Shown here: positions 35,141 to 43,588 of the stretch, one piece after another
Numbering within the stretch: position 1 is the first letter of the stretch
Layout of the letters: every line of letters begins with the position of its first letter
Assembly: GCA_002737725.1 (NCBI GenBank)
Contig: NSIP01000004.1
Span: 124,001-188,000 of the forward strand
Direction of reading: 5' to 3'
From: Rhodospirillaceae bacterium
Lineage (GTDB): Bacteria > Pseudomonadota > Alphaproteobacteria > Rhodospirillales > Rhodospirillaceae
DNA length: 64,000 bases
Position numbers and translations under genes: made by a program
Notes under the pieces: generated by a model
Database searches by the model: none
Told to the model about the DNA's origin: nothing
The model's input: only the letters and a program-made list of their open reading frames with translations

Positions 35141-36016
35141 ATGTTTTCTAGACGTAGTTTTGTGGCATCAACTGCGGTAGCGGCGACCGCGCTGACGGGT
35201 GCGCACTCAGTCGCGGGGAAAGACCAAGTTTTACCGTTGTCCCCAATACACCAGGTGCGATCCGAGTTTCTGTATTTCGATGATCCGGTGGAGGCATTTC
35301 GGGCGCATATGCGCATCGAACGCGACCTTGCTGAGAGCGAAGGGTCAACGATAACCTGGTATCATTGGATGGTTTTTGTGATTCCAGGCGGCCGCCGACC
35401 GGAACCGTTGATGCGCTATGAGGGGATTGAGTACAGCTATTTCCGTAATCTCGGAAACAACAACTACCGCATTCATGCGCATAACGTCTCTTTTCCACGT
35501 GATCTGAAAACTAATAAATTCACAGACACTGTCGTCAACCCGATCACTGGCGAGCGCGTAAGGGCGCCAGTCTCTTTACTGCTACACGATACCGGGACAA
35601 TCGCCAGTCCGATTGGGTTTCGCAATGTCAACGGTGATGGAACTCCGCAAGAGGTTTATCGCCAATTCCGTATCGAGGACGATCTCATCAAACTTGATAG
35701 TGTACGCAGCGCCCCCCCGGAATGGCCTGCAACTCATATCGAAAATTCATGCCAATGGGTGGGCAAGGACCTTTTTGATAACAAGGCGATCACCTCTCTT
35801 CCTGTCCATTTCTGCGGACACTATGCCTTCGAATACTACCCGTGGCTCAAGATGCCGAAAGGCAACGGCCACCTATCTGGATTCTGGGACGGCAAGAAAT
35901 TGAACTCACCGCAAGATATTCCACAAGAAATGCTCAGTCGGCTCGAGCGGGAGTACCCAGAGCTACTTGCGCCCCGTTGGGGAGAATTCGATAAACCAGT
36001 TGCTTTCAAGATCTGA
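35141..36016 (+). CDS. DUF1838 family protein, Tat-type leader
   Basis: A 291-residue protein of the DUF1838 family, unknown function. Leader MFSRRSFVASTAVAATALTG carries a twin-arginine-like SRRSF. Family marks: EAFRAHMRIERDL, RYEGIEYSYFRNLG, and PVSLLLHDTGTIASPIGFRN. AAGGGC precedes the ATG at 35141. It follows the beta-lactamase-fold gene by 92 bp in the same direction and the two may be co-transcribed. The family is common next to short-chain alcohol or terpene degradation genes in actinobacteria and alphaproteobacteria; no activity is known to me. Confidence 0.85.
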   Translation: MFSRRSFVASTAVAATALTGAHSVAGKDQVLPLSPIHQVRSEFLYFDDPVEAFRAHMRIERDLAESEGSTITWYHWMVFVIPGGRRPEPLMRYEGIEYSYFRNLGNNNYRIHAHNVSFPRDLKTNKFTDTVVNPITGERVRAPVSLLLHDTGTIASPIGFRNVNGDGTPQEVYRQFRIEDDLIKLDSVRSAPPEWPATHIENSCQWVGKDLFDNKAITSLPVHFCGHYAFEYYPWLKMPKGNGHLSGFWDGKKLNSPQDIPQEMLSRLEREYPELLAPRWGEFDKPVAFKI

Positions 36017-36221
36017 CATCCGTCCCTCCCGCTTACCCCATCCGGGCATACGCGTGATGGAGACCGGACAGGTGAGTGCGCGCGATGATGTTTCCTTGGC
36101 GCTGAACTGGTCGATAAATCGGTGAACCTCCGGCCATCGAAAGAAAATTTAGCAACGGAACATGCGTGAACGCTCTGTTGCCAGTCAGTAGGCTTGCTCC
36201 CTGATCAGCAGCGGCTCTGCT

Positions 36222-37409
36222 TTAAGCTTTAAGGCCGATGACCTGGGGTGAAAAGCGATCTCGGCCATTCTGCGAGTTTGTAGTCTTCAATCCTGACGCA
36301 CGCATTTCACCGGCAAAGTCGACCGAGTGCCAATCGGCATACCAGTCTTCATGGTTCCAACGATAGTTGTACCAAAGTGTATATTTCGCCTTCACTGTTT
36401 GTGGTGGCGTATTCATGTCGGTTGGCGAGAACACCCCGCCCGGGCGAAGGATGCGGGCAACTTCTTTGATAATGTTCTTAGCCCCTTGCTCGCTGACTTC
36501 GTGGAAAAGCAAATTAGACACGACCAAGTCAAAATGATTTGCTGGAAATTTGGTGTCCTCCGCCAAACGCTGCGCAAAATTCACGGCCACGCCCATATCA
36601 GCCGCCTTCATATGAGCGTAGCGAACCATCGGCCCACCAACATCAATGCCCCAGACTTCCGCGTCCGGAAAGCGCCGCTTCATGGACGTCGCGAGTTGTC
36701 CGATGGACGTTCCAATCTCGAGAATACGCCGCACCTTCCCATCTTTCGGAATCTGCGCTGCTTTCGCCATGGCCATATGTGCGCCGTCTTGGGAATTGTA
36801 ATCGACGTAAGCGCCCCAGTCCGTACCGGAATGATACATATGGCCGGCGAAAGCATCGCCCACATAACCGCCAGGCATCGAATGAATCTCGTGCGTGGTG
36901 TATTCAGGGAGAAACATTCTCGGATTGAGCTCGAGCGAACCCGGGCCCATTTTATCGGCGCGTTCCATTTCCGCTAAAAATTCATCTGCCCGTTCGTGAT
37001 AGGCCTTCTGAAGCAACTGGTACTTCAGCTTTTGTTGGCTGCTGCGGGTACGGCAGGTCATGGCAATCAACGGATCGCTCTCCAGAAGGGCCACTGCTTC
37101 TGCCCATGACATATCGGATTTTGGGTCAATGCCCTTTGCTTTCAAAAGTTCTAGCGCCCGCTGTTCGGCTGCATACTCCAAATGAGCTGCCCGCCAGACA
37201 TACTGTCCAGCATAGAAATCCCCTTTGCTCTCAAGCGCCAGTGTTGGCAGGCGCGCGTAAATGCCGTCGTGACCGCGAGCAGCCAATGTTCGCACGATCT
37301 CTTTACCCTCGGCAGACTGCATACTCAGCGCCGTTGCGGACGCTGTTGCAGCGGCGACAGACAAGAACACATCGCGACGCTTCATGGTCAGTAAACGACT
37401 GTCGGTCAT
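36222..37409 (-). CDS. Class I methyltransferase with a Tat-like leader
   Basis: A 395-residue protein. The C-terminal 200 residues are a class I methyltransferase: RRILEIGTSIGQLATSM (motif I, slightly altered), AEVWGIDVGGPMVRYA (motif II), FDLVVSNLLFHEV and ILRPGGVF. The N-terminus reads MTDSRLLTMKRRDVFLSVAAATASATAL, with a twin-arginine followed by a hydrophobic run, as in an exported protein. SAM is not known to be available in the periplasm, so either the leader is not used or the domain binds something else. CAGGAGAT precedes the ATG at 37409. It follows the small gene at 37433-37804 by 23 bases. Confidence 0.75.
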   Translation of the reverse strand: MTDSRLLTMKRRDVFLSVAAATASATALSMQSAEGKEIVRTLAARGHDGIYARLPTLALESKGDFYAGQYVWRAAHLEYAAEQRALELLKAKGIDPKSDMSWAEAVALLESDPLIAMTCRTRSSQQKLKYQLLQKAYHERADEFLAEMERADKMGPGSLELNPRMFLPEYTTHEIHSMPGGYVGDAFAGHMYHSGTDWGAYVDYNSQDGAHMAMAKAAQIPKDGKVRRILEIGTSIGQLATSMKRRFPDAEVWGIDVGGPMVRYAHMKAADMGVAVNFAQRLAEDTKFPANHFDLVVSNLLFHEVSEQGAKNIIKEVARILRPGGVFSPTDMNTPPQTVKAKYTLWYNYRWNHEDWYADWHSVDFAGEMRASGLKTTNSQNGRDRFSPQVIGLKA

Positions 37410-37432
37410 AGATGATCTCCTGTGTTCAAACT

Positions 37433-37804
37433 TCAACGGGCTTTCTTGACGGATGGATCGGGGACATCGATGGATGCCGCATAAGGAAGGTCGCCGATTT
37501 CCTTGAATGGGTCATTGATCTCTGCAACAAAGCTATCGCGCTGTTTGCGCCATTCCGCCGCCTCTTCCCGTGTTGGCTGGTACTGCTCAATCATATCTCG
37601 TGTGACCGCGCCATTTTTCTCCAGTAGCACTTCAACAATCATCATGCGCCGTTGAATCGCCCAAACGTTAGCGCTAAGTGCCGTCAGCGATGTGATCAGG
37701 CTGTCGACATAAGGATTGTTGGTAAACACGGCACGGTCATAGTCAGCTTTAACGAAATTCGCAGCGTACGTTTCGCGGCTTGTCTTCAACGGTGATTGTG
37801 CCAT
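37433..37804 (-). CDS. Small soluble hypothetical protein (123 aa)
   Basis: A 123-residue hydrophilic, mostly helical protein beginning MAQSPLKTSRETYAANFVKA and ending with a Pro/Lys-rich tail. No signal peptide or membrane helix and no family recognised. GGGGAGG upstream of the ATG is a strong ribosome binding site, and the downstream methyltransferase gene follows closely, so the two are probably co-translated partners. Confidence 0.65.
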   Translation of the reverse strand: MAQSPLKTSRETYAANFVKADYDRAVFTNNPYVDSLITSLTALSANVWAIQRRMMIVEVLLEKNGAVTRDMIEQYQPTREEAAEWRKQRDSFVAEINDPFKEIGDLPYAASIDVPDPSVKKAR

Positions 37805-38457
37805 GGCGCAGCCTCCCCAGCCTACAAATGCGATCTTACAGAGTTTCTAATCTCTGCAATTTCTTCACTTTGGACCTCGGAACTGGGGAGTCAACAGCAA
37901 TGATTTGGGCCGTTCTCACGCTGATGAGCGGTAATCCGCCCATCGGATCGACTTGCATCAATGCAACCGAATCAACGGGTTGGCGAGCTTACATCGATTT
38001 GACATCGCTCACTTCTGGGTCTTCGAGCTTCGGCATTGAACATCTGTGCCTTCAAATACGTCATTCCGCTTGAAACGCGACTGGATCAAAGTTATTTTAA
38101 GTAGTCAATTTTGGCCAAACTCGAGCAATACTGCGGGCTGCGTCATATTGATGTGCGCCATAAGTGCAAGATTTTACAAAAATTCATTGTAAATACCCTG
38201 ACAAACAGGGATTTCATCCACTTACGTAGATAGCATTGCACGCCGTTGACTGCGGCCCCAGCCAACTTCAACATATCCATACCGATCAGAGAGATAGCTC
38301 ACCGCTGACTGATCGAAAACGTAGCAGTCCCTTAGCATTGGGTCGTAAACGATCAACCAATATTGCTTCGTATCCGATGAGTTCTCACGTCTTGATCAAC
38401 TCTAGTATGGGGCCCGCTTTTAACCCGACATGTGACAATGTTCGATAGGACGCACGA
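37805..38457. other. Intergenic region before the GTP-derived pathway locus
   Basis: 653 bp between divergent units. A short hairpin CCCTG-ACAAA-CAGGG is at 38196-38210. No gene, RNA or operator that I can support. A minus-strand frame at about 37870-38040 is interrupted by stops and was not called. Confidence 0.45.
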
Positions 38458-39219
38458 GTGATCAAGCTCAACACAACCCCTCTCGTCAGAGCGGCTGCCA
38501 TCGCCGGTGCCTGCGCAGCACTGGTCTTGCTTATACTTGTCAGTATCATCAGCTCAGCAACGTCCAGCGGCCAAGCCTTCGCGATAGCCTCGATCATGAC
38601 CTACGTGTTGGCCATCCCCATCGTCATCCTAAAAATAAGAGCATATCACCCTTTCTCACGATTGGGGGCTGCCAATATGGTTACCCTCGCACGCCTTGTT
38701 ATCACGTGCCTGTTGGCGGGACTTGCTGCGGAACTTCTACTCTCTGGCGCAAAGTTACAAAATTCCCTCACTTGGTTTTTCTTTGGTATCGCTGCATTGG
38801 GCACAGCGCTTGATGGTTTAGACGGATTTCTTGCGCGCCGCTTCAGCACCGAGTCAGCCTTTGGCGCTCGATTTGACATGGAAGTTGATGCGTTCCAAAT
38901 TTTCTGCCTCGCCGTGATCACTGCATTGTTGCTGAAGGCCGGATGGTGGGTTTTGCTCAGTGGGCTGCTTCGGTATGCGTTTGTGGCCGCTGCGCTTGTG
39001 TACACTCCGCTCAGCCGCCCCCTATTCCCATCCTGGCGGCGCAAGTTTGCAGCAGTAGTACAAAACAGCGTATTGGTCATGGTGATGATACCAAGTGTGA
39101 CCCAACCAGAAAGCGGGTATGTTGCCGCCCTGGCGCTTGCACTATTAGTTTATTCATTTTCTGTTGATGTCTTATGGCTCACTCTGAAATCTCCGCTACG
39201 ACCGGCGCGTTTGTCATGA
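38458..39219 (+). CDS. CDP-alcohol phosphatidyltransferase family protein
   Basis: A 253-residue membrane enzyme. The full family signature D-x2-D-G-x2-A-R-x8-G-x3-D-x3-D is present: LDGLDGFLARRFSTESAFG... with Asp119, Asp122, Gly123, Ala126, Arg127, Gly136, Asp140 and Asp144. Six or so membrane helices surround it. These enzymes join a CDP-activated group to an alcohol (phosphatidylglycerol, inositol or choline head groups). The acceptor here is unknown. An ATG for the next gene overlaps its stop (ATGA), which couples the two. First gene of the nine-gene locus. Confidence 0.9.
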   Translation: MIKLNTTPLVRAAAIAGACAALVLLILVSIISSATSSGQAFAIASIMTYVLAIPIVILKIRAYHPFSRLGAANMVTLARLVITCLLAGLAAELLLSGAKLQNSLTWFFFGIAALGTALDGLDGFLARRFSTESAFGARFDMEVDAFQIFCLAVITALLLKAGWWVLLSGLLRYAFVAAALVYTPLSRPLFPSWRRKFAAVVQNSVLVMVMIPSVTQPESGYVAALALALLVYSFSVDVLWLTLKSPLRPARLS

Positions 39220-40853
39220 GCGCGCCGAAGCCATGGTGGCAGCTTGTGATTTCCATCAGCGTTCTATTTATCGTTTTGGGACTGCCGCATTGGCCCGGCA
39301 ACCTTTCCCTTCTCTGGTTTGCGCGACTGCCGCTCGAGCTGCCTGTTCTTTTCCTGGCGCTTGTCATCACGCATGGCACCACTCAAAGAGGCTTGGGAGT
39401 AGTCATTGCCGTCACTCTTGGCGCATTGACCTTTCTCAAGATCGCCAACCTCGTGACTTACACCGGATTTGCAAGGCCGTTTAACATTCTGGTCGACCCC
39501 GCATTGGTTTGGGTTGCTCTGAGTACAGCCAGCCAAAGTCAGGGCGCTATGTTCGGCGCAGGCCTTGTCGTCGCAGTTCTCGCCACGATTACGATTACCT
39601 TTTCATCCCTTTGGTGGGCGACGCTCACCCTTGCTTCGCGCTGCACACCTGTCTTCAAAGGCCGCGGCATCACCCTGGCCACGCTCATGTTGATTTGCGC
39701 GTTCGCCCTCCAAGACGTAAAGCTCACTTCCGCGTGGTGGCCAGTGACTAGTTTTGAGACATCGAAATTTGCAGTCGAACGCGTTGCTTCAGTTGCCGAG
39801 GGTTTACGCAATGATCGCCGTTTCCGAGAAGAGATGGCAACAAGCGACGTTATGGCAATTCCAACGGACCAGCGCCTAGCCCGGTTAAAAAATATTGATG
39901 TGCTCCTGGTCTTCGCGGAGTCATACGGCCGCGTAGCTTTAGATGACCCATCCCAGTTCACCACGCTGCGGGCGACCCTGCAACAGTTTGAGATCGAGCT
40001 TTCTAAAAAGGGGTTTGCATCGCGCAGCGCTTGGCTTACCTCGCCAACGTTCGGGGGCCAAAGCTGGCTGGCGCATGGGACATTTCTATCTGGATTGTGG
40101 CTGGATGATCAGGGTCGTTACGACAGCTTGTTTATTAGCAACCGCGATACTGTAATCGGGGATTTTGGCAAAAATGGGTGGCGCACGGTTGCGGTGATGC
40201 CTCAAATTACGTTGGACTGGCCAGAGGCAGATTTTTTTGGCTATGACAAAATCTACGCCGCACAAGACTTGAACTATCAAGGTCAATCTTTTGACTACAT
40301 GACCATGCCCGACCAATATACCCTTGCTGTGCTTGATAAGCGTGAGCTTTCGCCCAAAGATCGCCGCCCCATTATGGCCGAGATTGGGCTGGTGTCTGGT
40401 CATATCCCTTGGGCCCCACTGCCGCTGCTGATCGCCTGGGATGAAGTTGGAAACGGCAGCGTATTTGACATTGCACGGACACCAACCGTTGATGTCGATT
40501 GGCTCAACCAAGCACAACTCAAGCAAGACTACACGCGCTCTATGGACTATGTTTTGCGAACCTTACTGTCATTTCTTTTGATCGAAGGTCGAGAAAACAT
40601 CGTGATGATAATCGTGGGGGACCACCAACCTGCACCGATTGTGAGCGGACAGTCCGCAACTCATGACGTGCCAATTCATATCATTGCGAGCAATCCGGCC
40701 CTGTTAACCGCTATCGACGATTGGCACTGGACCGTCGGGATGATGCCCACAGACTCAAGTCCAATTTGGCGGATGGATGTGATGCGTGAAAAAATACTCA
40801 GTGCCTTTACACCGCCGACAGATGTGCGCATGGCTCAAGACAGCGCGCAGTGA
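39216..40853 (+). CDS. Membrane alkaline-phosphatase-superfamily (sulfatase/LtaS-like) protein
   Basis: A 545-residue protein. N-terminal half: five or six membrane helices (about 5-165). C-terminal half: an alkaline-phosphatase-like domain with VLLVFAESYGR, the PTFGGQSWLAHGTFLSG region for the nucleophile, and VGDHQPAP as metal ligands. Proteins of this shape transfer phosphoethanolamine, phosphoglycerol or other phospho-groups, as in LtaS and EptA. The start at 39216 is preferred for its ATGA overlap; an upstream in-frame ATG at 39174 also exists. Pairing with a CDP-alcohol transferase suggests a lipid head-group modification (inference). Confidence 0.8.
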   Translation: MSAPKPWWQLVISISVLFIVLGLPHWPGNLSLLWFARLPLELPVLFLALVITHGTTQRGLGVVIAVTLGALTFLKIANLVTYTGFARPFNILVDPALVWVALSTASQSQGAMFGAGLVVAVLATITITFSSLWWATLTLASRCTPVFKGRGITLATLMLICAFALQDVKLTSAWWPVTSFETSKFAVERVASVAEGLRNDRRFREEMATSDVMAIPTDQRLARLKNIDVLLVFAESYGRVALDDPSQFTTLRATLQQFEIELSKKGFASRSAWLTSPTFGGQSWLAHGTFLSGLWLDDQGRYDSLFISNRDTVIGDFGKNGWRTVAVMPQITLDWPEADFFGYDKIYAAQDLNYQGQSFDYMTMPDQYTLAVLDKRELSPKDRRPIMAEIGLVSGHIPWAPLPLLIAWDEVGNGSVFDIARTPTVDVDWLNQAQLKQDYTRSMDYVLRTLLSFLLIEGRENIVMIIVGDHQPAPIVSGQSATHDVPIHIIASNPALLTAIDDWHWTVGMMPTDSSPIWRMDVMREKILSAFTPPTDVRMAQDSAQ

Positions 40854-40864
40854 TTGGGTAGATC

Positions 40865-41626
40865 ATGTTTCACCATTACGCTCAACTCACGCAAGAGATG
40901 GTTTCCAATCCACAGGCAATTACGGTGATACCGCTTGCAGCTATGGAAGCGCACGGGCCGCACCTACCACTCGGAACAGATGGGATAATTGTCGATGGTA
41001 TCCTCGACCACGCAGCTGCATTGGACCAATCGGCGCATGCGGTATATCGACTGCCAACCCTTTGGCTGGGCGCATCGGAGGAGCACGTTGACCACCCCGG
41101 AACGCTGTCTTTAAATGCCGAACAAATGATCAGCCAGATTGTGGCGATTGGTGAAGGACTCGCCCATTGCGGTCTTCGGCGTGTGATGTTGTTCAATGCA
41201 CATGGGGGCAATGTTGCGGCAGCGGCAATCGCCGCTTTGAAGCTCAGGACGCGTTTTGGCATGTTAGTCGCAAGCGCCCATTGGCTCGACTTCGGTCTCC
41301 CAGATGGCTTCACCGCCCCCGGCTCTGTGATGGCCGATGTTCATGGTGGCTGGGTTGAGACATCAATTCTGCTTCATGTGAACCCTCAGCTTGTATCGAA
41401 AGAGTTACCACCGCCCGCGCCACCAGCAACACCCACGCCAAGTTTATTTCCCAACGGCAATATCCAATGGGGGTGGAAAACCTCTGACCTTGCGCAGGGC
41501 GGGTACATTGGCTGGCCAGATCTCGCCACGGCGGCCATAGGTCGCGCTTTGACGGCCCATGCAGCGGAAAGACTAGTGCAAACTTTGTGCGAATTAGCCG
41601 ATGCGAAATGGGCGCCACAGCCTTAA
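40865..41626 (+). CDS. Creatininase-family amidohydrolase
   Basis: A 253-residue protein. The metal-site residues of the family are present: MEAHGPHLPLGTD (Glu28, His30, Asp39), NAHGGN (His113) and DVHGGWVETS (Glu165). The family includes creatininase, MftE and archaeal ArfB, the formamide hydrolase that acts on the GTP ring-opening product in riboflavin/F420 synthesis. Next to GTP cyclohydrolase II and RibD genes, an ArfB-like amidohydrolase role is the most attractive reading, but GTP cyclohydrolase II releases formate itself, so another amide may be the target (inference). It follows the preceding gene by 11 bases. Confidence 0.9.
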   Translation: MFHHYAQLTQEMVSNPQAITVIPLAAMEAHGPHLPLGTDGIIVDGILDHAAALDQSAHAVYRLPTLWLGASEEHVDHPGTLSLNAEQMISQIVAIGEGLAHCGLRRVMLFNAHGGNVAAAAIAALKLRTRFGMLVASAHWLDFGLPDGFTAPGSVMADVHGGWVETSILLHVNPQLVSKELPPPAPPATPTPSLFPNGNIQWGWKTSDLAQGGYIGWPDLATAAIGRALTAHAAERLVQTLCELADAKWAPQP

Positions 41627-41641
41627 TGACAATGGCGCTAA

Positions 41642-42784
41642 TTACAACGGTCGCAGTTTTTGCCGTATGATCTCACCCAGCATATGTCCAGCATTTTTGG
41701 CTTTTGTCGTGAGGTAACTTAAATTGTGCGGATTGACGCTGCCCAACAGGCGTCGATGCCCCGTCACAGAGATACCGAAACTTTCAAGCGCTTTGAGCTT
41801 TTCGGGATTATTGGTCATGAGAATAACTTGTGGGAATTTAAGCAGCGACAGCATGGCGCTGGCAACCGCATAACGCCGTTCATCGGGCCCGTATCCGAGT
41901 ACAGCGTCGGCCTCAAGCGTATCGTGCCCAAGTTGCTGTAGCCCGTAGGCGCGCATTTTATTGACAAATCCAATCCCGCGCCCTTCTTGATCGAGATAGA
42001 GCAGCACACCGCCACCAGTTTCTGCAATTTCGGAAATGGCTATCCGAAGCTGATCACCGCAATCACATTTCAAGCTGGCAAAGAGGTCGCCTGTGAGGCA
42101 AGCCGAGTGCAACCGCGTGAGGACGGGGCGGCTTGGATCAGGCTGACCAACAATCACTGCAATTTGGTCGCGCAAACCATCTCCGCCGCGAAAGACGATA
42201 AATTCTGCTTGATCAGCTTCAGCCAGGGGGACGAAAGCGCGCGCCGCAATCGACAACTCCTTTGCTGAGTGATCATGAAAGTTTTCCACCGATTTTGCGT
42301 CGACAACGACCAGAGATGAATCATGAGAAGAGGTGTCGGGTAGAATCACTGCAGCGGGCAACATATATGCCAACTTAACCAACTCAAGTGCTATCGACTC
42401 ATGCACATCTGCTGCGCGTTGCGGGATGGTGGGCAATGTGGGTGATACAGCAAAGAGCATGGCATCAATATCTGCAGCCGACAGACCCGCCAACGAAAGG
42501 TGCGAGGCGTTTGTGGCCACAAACCCAAGGTGACGCAGGCGGGGGGCTGGAAGCACGAGTGCAGGTTTGGCATTGAATTTTTCTTGCCATTCGGCGAGGC
42601 GTTCGCCTCCCATTGTCTCGGCTGCCGCGACAATTTGGCTTTTGCCGCCACCTGCCTGGAGTCTGACCGGACGCCCGGCGCGGAGTTCGCCGATGGCGCG
42701 TTGCACCGAAAGCCGGCCTGGATCGCCTAACCAGCTTGCCAATCCTTCCTCGGCTAGGCCACTCTGGGAAATGTCTCTCAACAC
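41642..42784 (-). CDS. ribA: GTP cyclohydrolase II with N-terminal extension
   Basis: A 380-residue protein. Residues about 195-375 form a complete GTP cyclohydrolase II: zinc cysteines in SACLTGDLFASLKCDC (Cys229, Cys240, Cys242), YLDQEGRGIG (263-272) and TNNPEK (324-329). The enzyme opens GTP to 2,5-diamino-6-ribosylamino-pyrimidinone 5'-phosphate with loss of formate and pyrophosphate. The first 190 residues (VQRAIGELRAGRPVRL at about 27-42, LVLPAPRLRHLGF at 76-88) resemble a divergent remnant of the DHBP synthase half of bifunctional RibBA. GTG start with AGGTGA upstream. It is divergent from the RibD-like gene with only 24 bp between, leaving no room for an FMN riboswitch. Confidence 0.9.
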   Translation of the reverse strand: MLRDISQSGLAEEGLASWLGDPGRLSVQRAIGELRAGRPVRLQAGGGKSQIVAAAETMGGERLAEWQEKFNAKPALVLPAPRLRHLGFVATNASHLSLAGLSAADIDAMLFAVSPTLPTIPQRAADVHESIALELVKLAYMLPAAVILPDTSSHDSSLVVVDAKSVENFHDHSAKELSIAARAFVPLAEADQAEFIVFRGGDGLRDQIAVIVGQPDPSRPVLTRLHSACLTGDLFASLKCDCGDQLRIAISEIAETGGGVLLYLDQEGRGIGFVNKMRAYGLQQLGHDTLEADAVLGYGPDERRYAVASAMLSLLKFPQVILMTNNPEKLKALESFGISVTGHRRLLGSVNPHNLSYLTTKAKNAGHMLGEIIRQKLRPL

Positions 42785-42808
42785 GGGTCACCTGAGCTTA
42801 AAATCATT

Positions 42809-43588
42809 ATGAATCGATCCGACATATTGGACTGGACCAGAGACTCACCGCAATGGTCGGCATTGCTCGCAAGCGCTCGTGATTCCAGGGCGGCAAAGGA
42901 TATGACGCTCAATCCCTTATGGCCAGTATATGGCTGCCTGACTGGACATCGAGCTCAGTATAGACCTTTTGTCATCGGGCAGATTGGCCAAACCTTGGAC
43001 GGTCGAATCGCCACCGCAACGGGCCAATCGCACTATATCAATGGCGAAAGTGCCATTACCCATCTCCACCGGATTCGCGCCTTGGTGGATGCGGTGGTTA
43101 TCGGCGTTGGTACAGCCATCGCTGACGACCCCCAGCTGACGGTTCGTCATGTGGCTGGCTCACATCCGGCTCGGGTTGTCATTGATCCTCATGGCCGGCT
43201 GCCGCTCAGCGCGAAGTGTTTAGCTGCGGATGGCGTGCGTCGAATCATCGTTCAGGCGAGCAATAAATCCTGGCCAGCGGGGATTGAAGTTCTGAACTTA
43301 CCAGAAAAGAACGTTAGCCTTGAACCTCAAGCGATCATCTCAGCTCTGCATGCGGTAGGTTTTCGGCGCATTCTGATTGAGGGCGGGTCAAACACATTGT
43401 CACGCTTTCTAAACGCCGCGTGCCTTGACCGGTTACATGTCATGGTTGCGCCAATGATTATTGGATCGGGCCCCATCGGCGTTGAACTCCCCGCGATCTC
43501 GTCCCTCGCCGATGCGCTGCGGCCAGCCGTATCAGTTTTTAAGCTTCCAGAGGGTGACGTTCTTTTCGACTGCGCGTTTCAGCCCTGA
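42809..43588 (+). CDS. RibD C-terminal-type reductase (no deaminase domain)
   Basis: A 259-residue protein of the RibD C-terminal/DHFR-like reductase family. Visible: IGQTLDGRIATATGQSHYI (about 57-75), VDAVVIGVGTAIADDPQLTVR, and FRRILIEGGSNTLSRFL for NADPH binding. The N-terminal deaminase domain of bacterial RibD is missing; the first 50 residues do not contain its zinc motif. Fungal Rib7 and archaeal ArfC likewise reduce the ribosyl side chain before deamination. It overlaps the methyltransferase gene tail to tail by 10 bases. The lack of the deaminase suggests the 2-amino group of the pyrimidine is kept (inference). Confidence 0.87.
   Translation: MNRSDILDWTRDSPQWSALLASARDSRAAKDMTLNPLWPVYGCLTGHRAQYRPFVIGQIGQTLDGRIATATGQSHYINGESAITHLHRIRALVDAVVIGVGTAIADDPQLTVRHVAGSHPARVVIDPHGRLPLSAKCLAADGVRRIIVQASNKSWPAGIEVLNLPEKNVSLEPQAIISALHAVGFRRILIEGGSNTLSRFLNAACLDRLHVMVAPMIIGSGPIGVELPAISSLADALRPAVSVFKLPEGDVLFDCAFQP

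Noticed and set aside
38101-38457. A regulator binding region for the GTP-derived locus
   Set aside because: Only one short hairpin; no palindrome of convincing size close to the first gene.
42785-42808. FMN riboswitch before the GTP cyclohydrolase II gene
   Set aside because: Only 24 bp are available upstream; no RFN-type sequence on either strand nearby.
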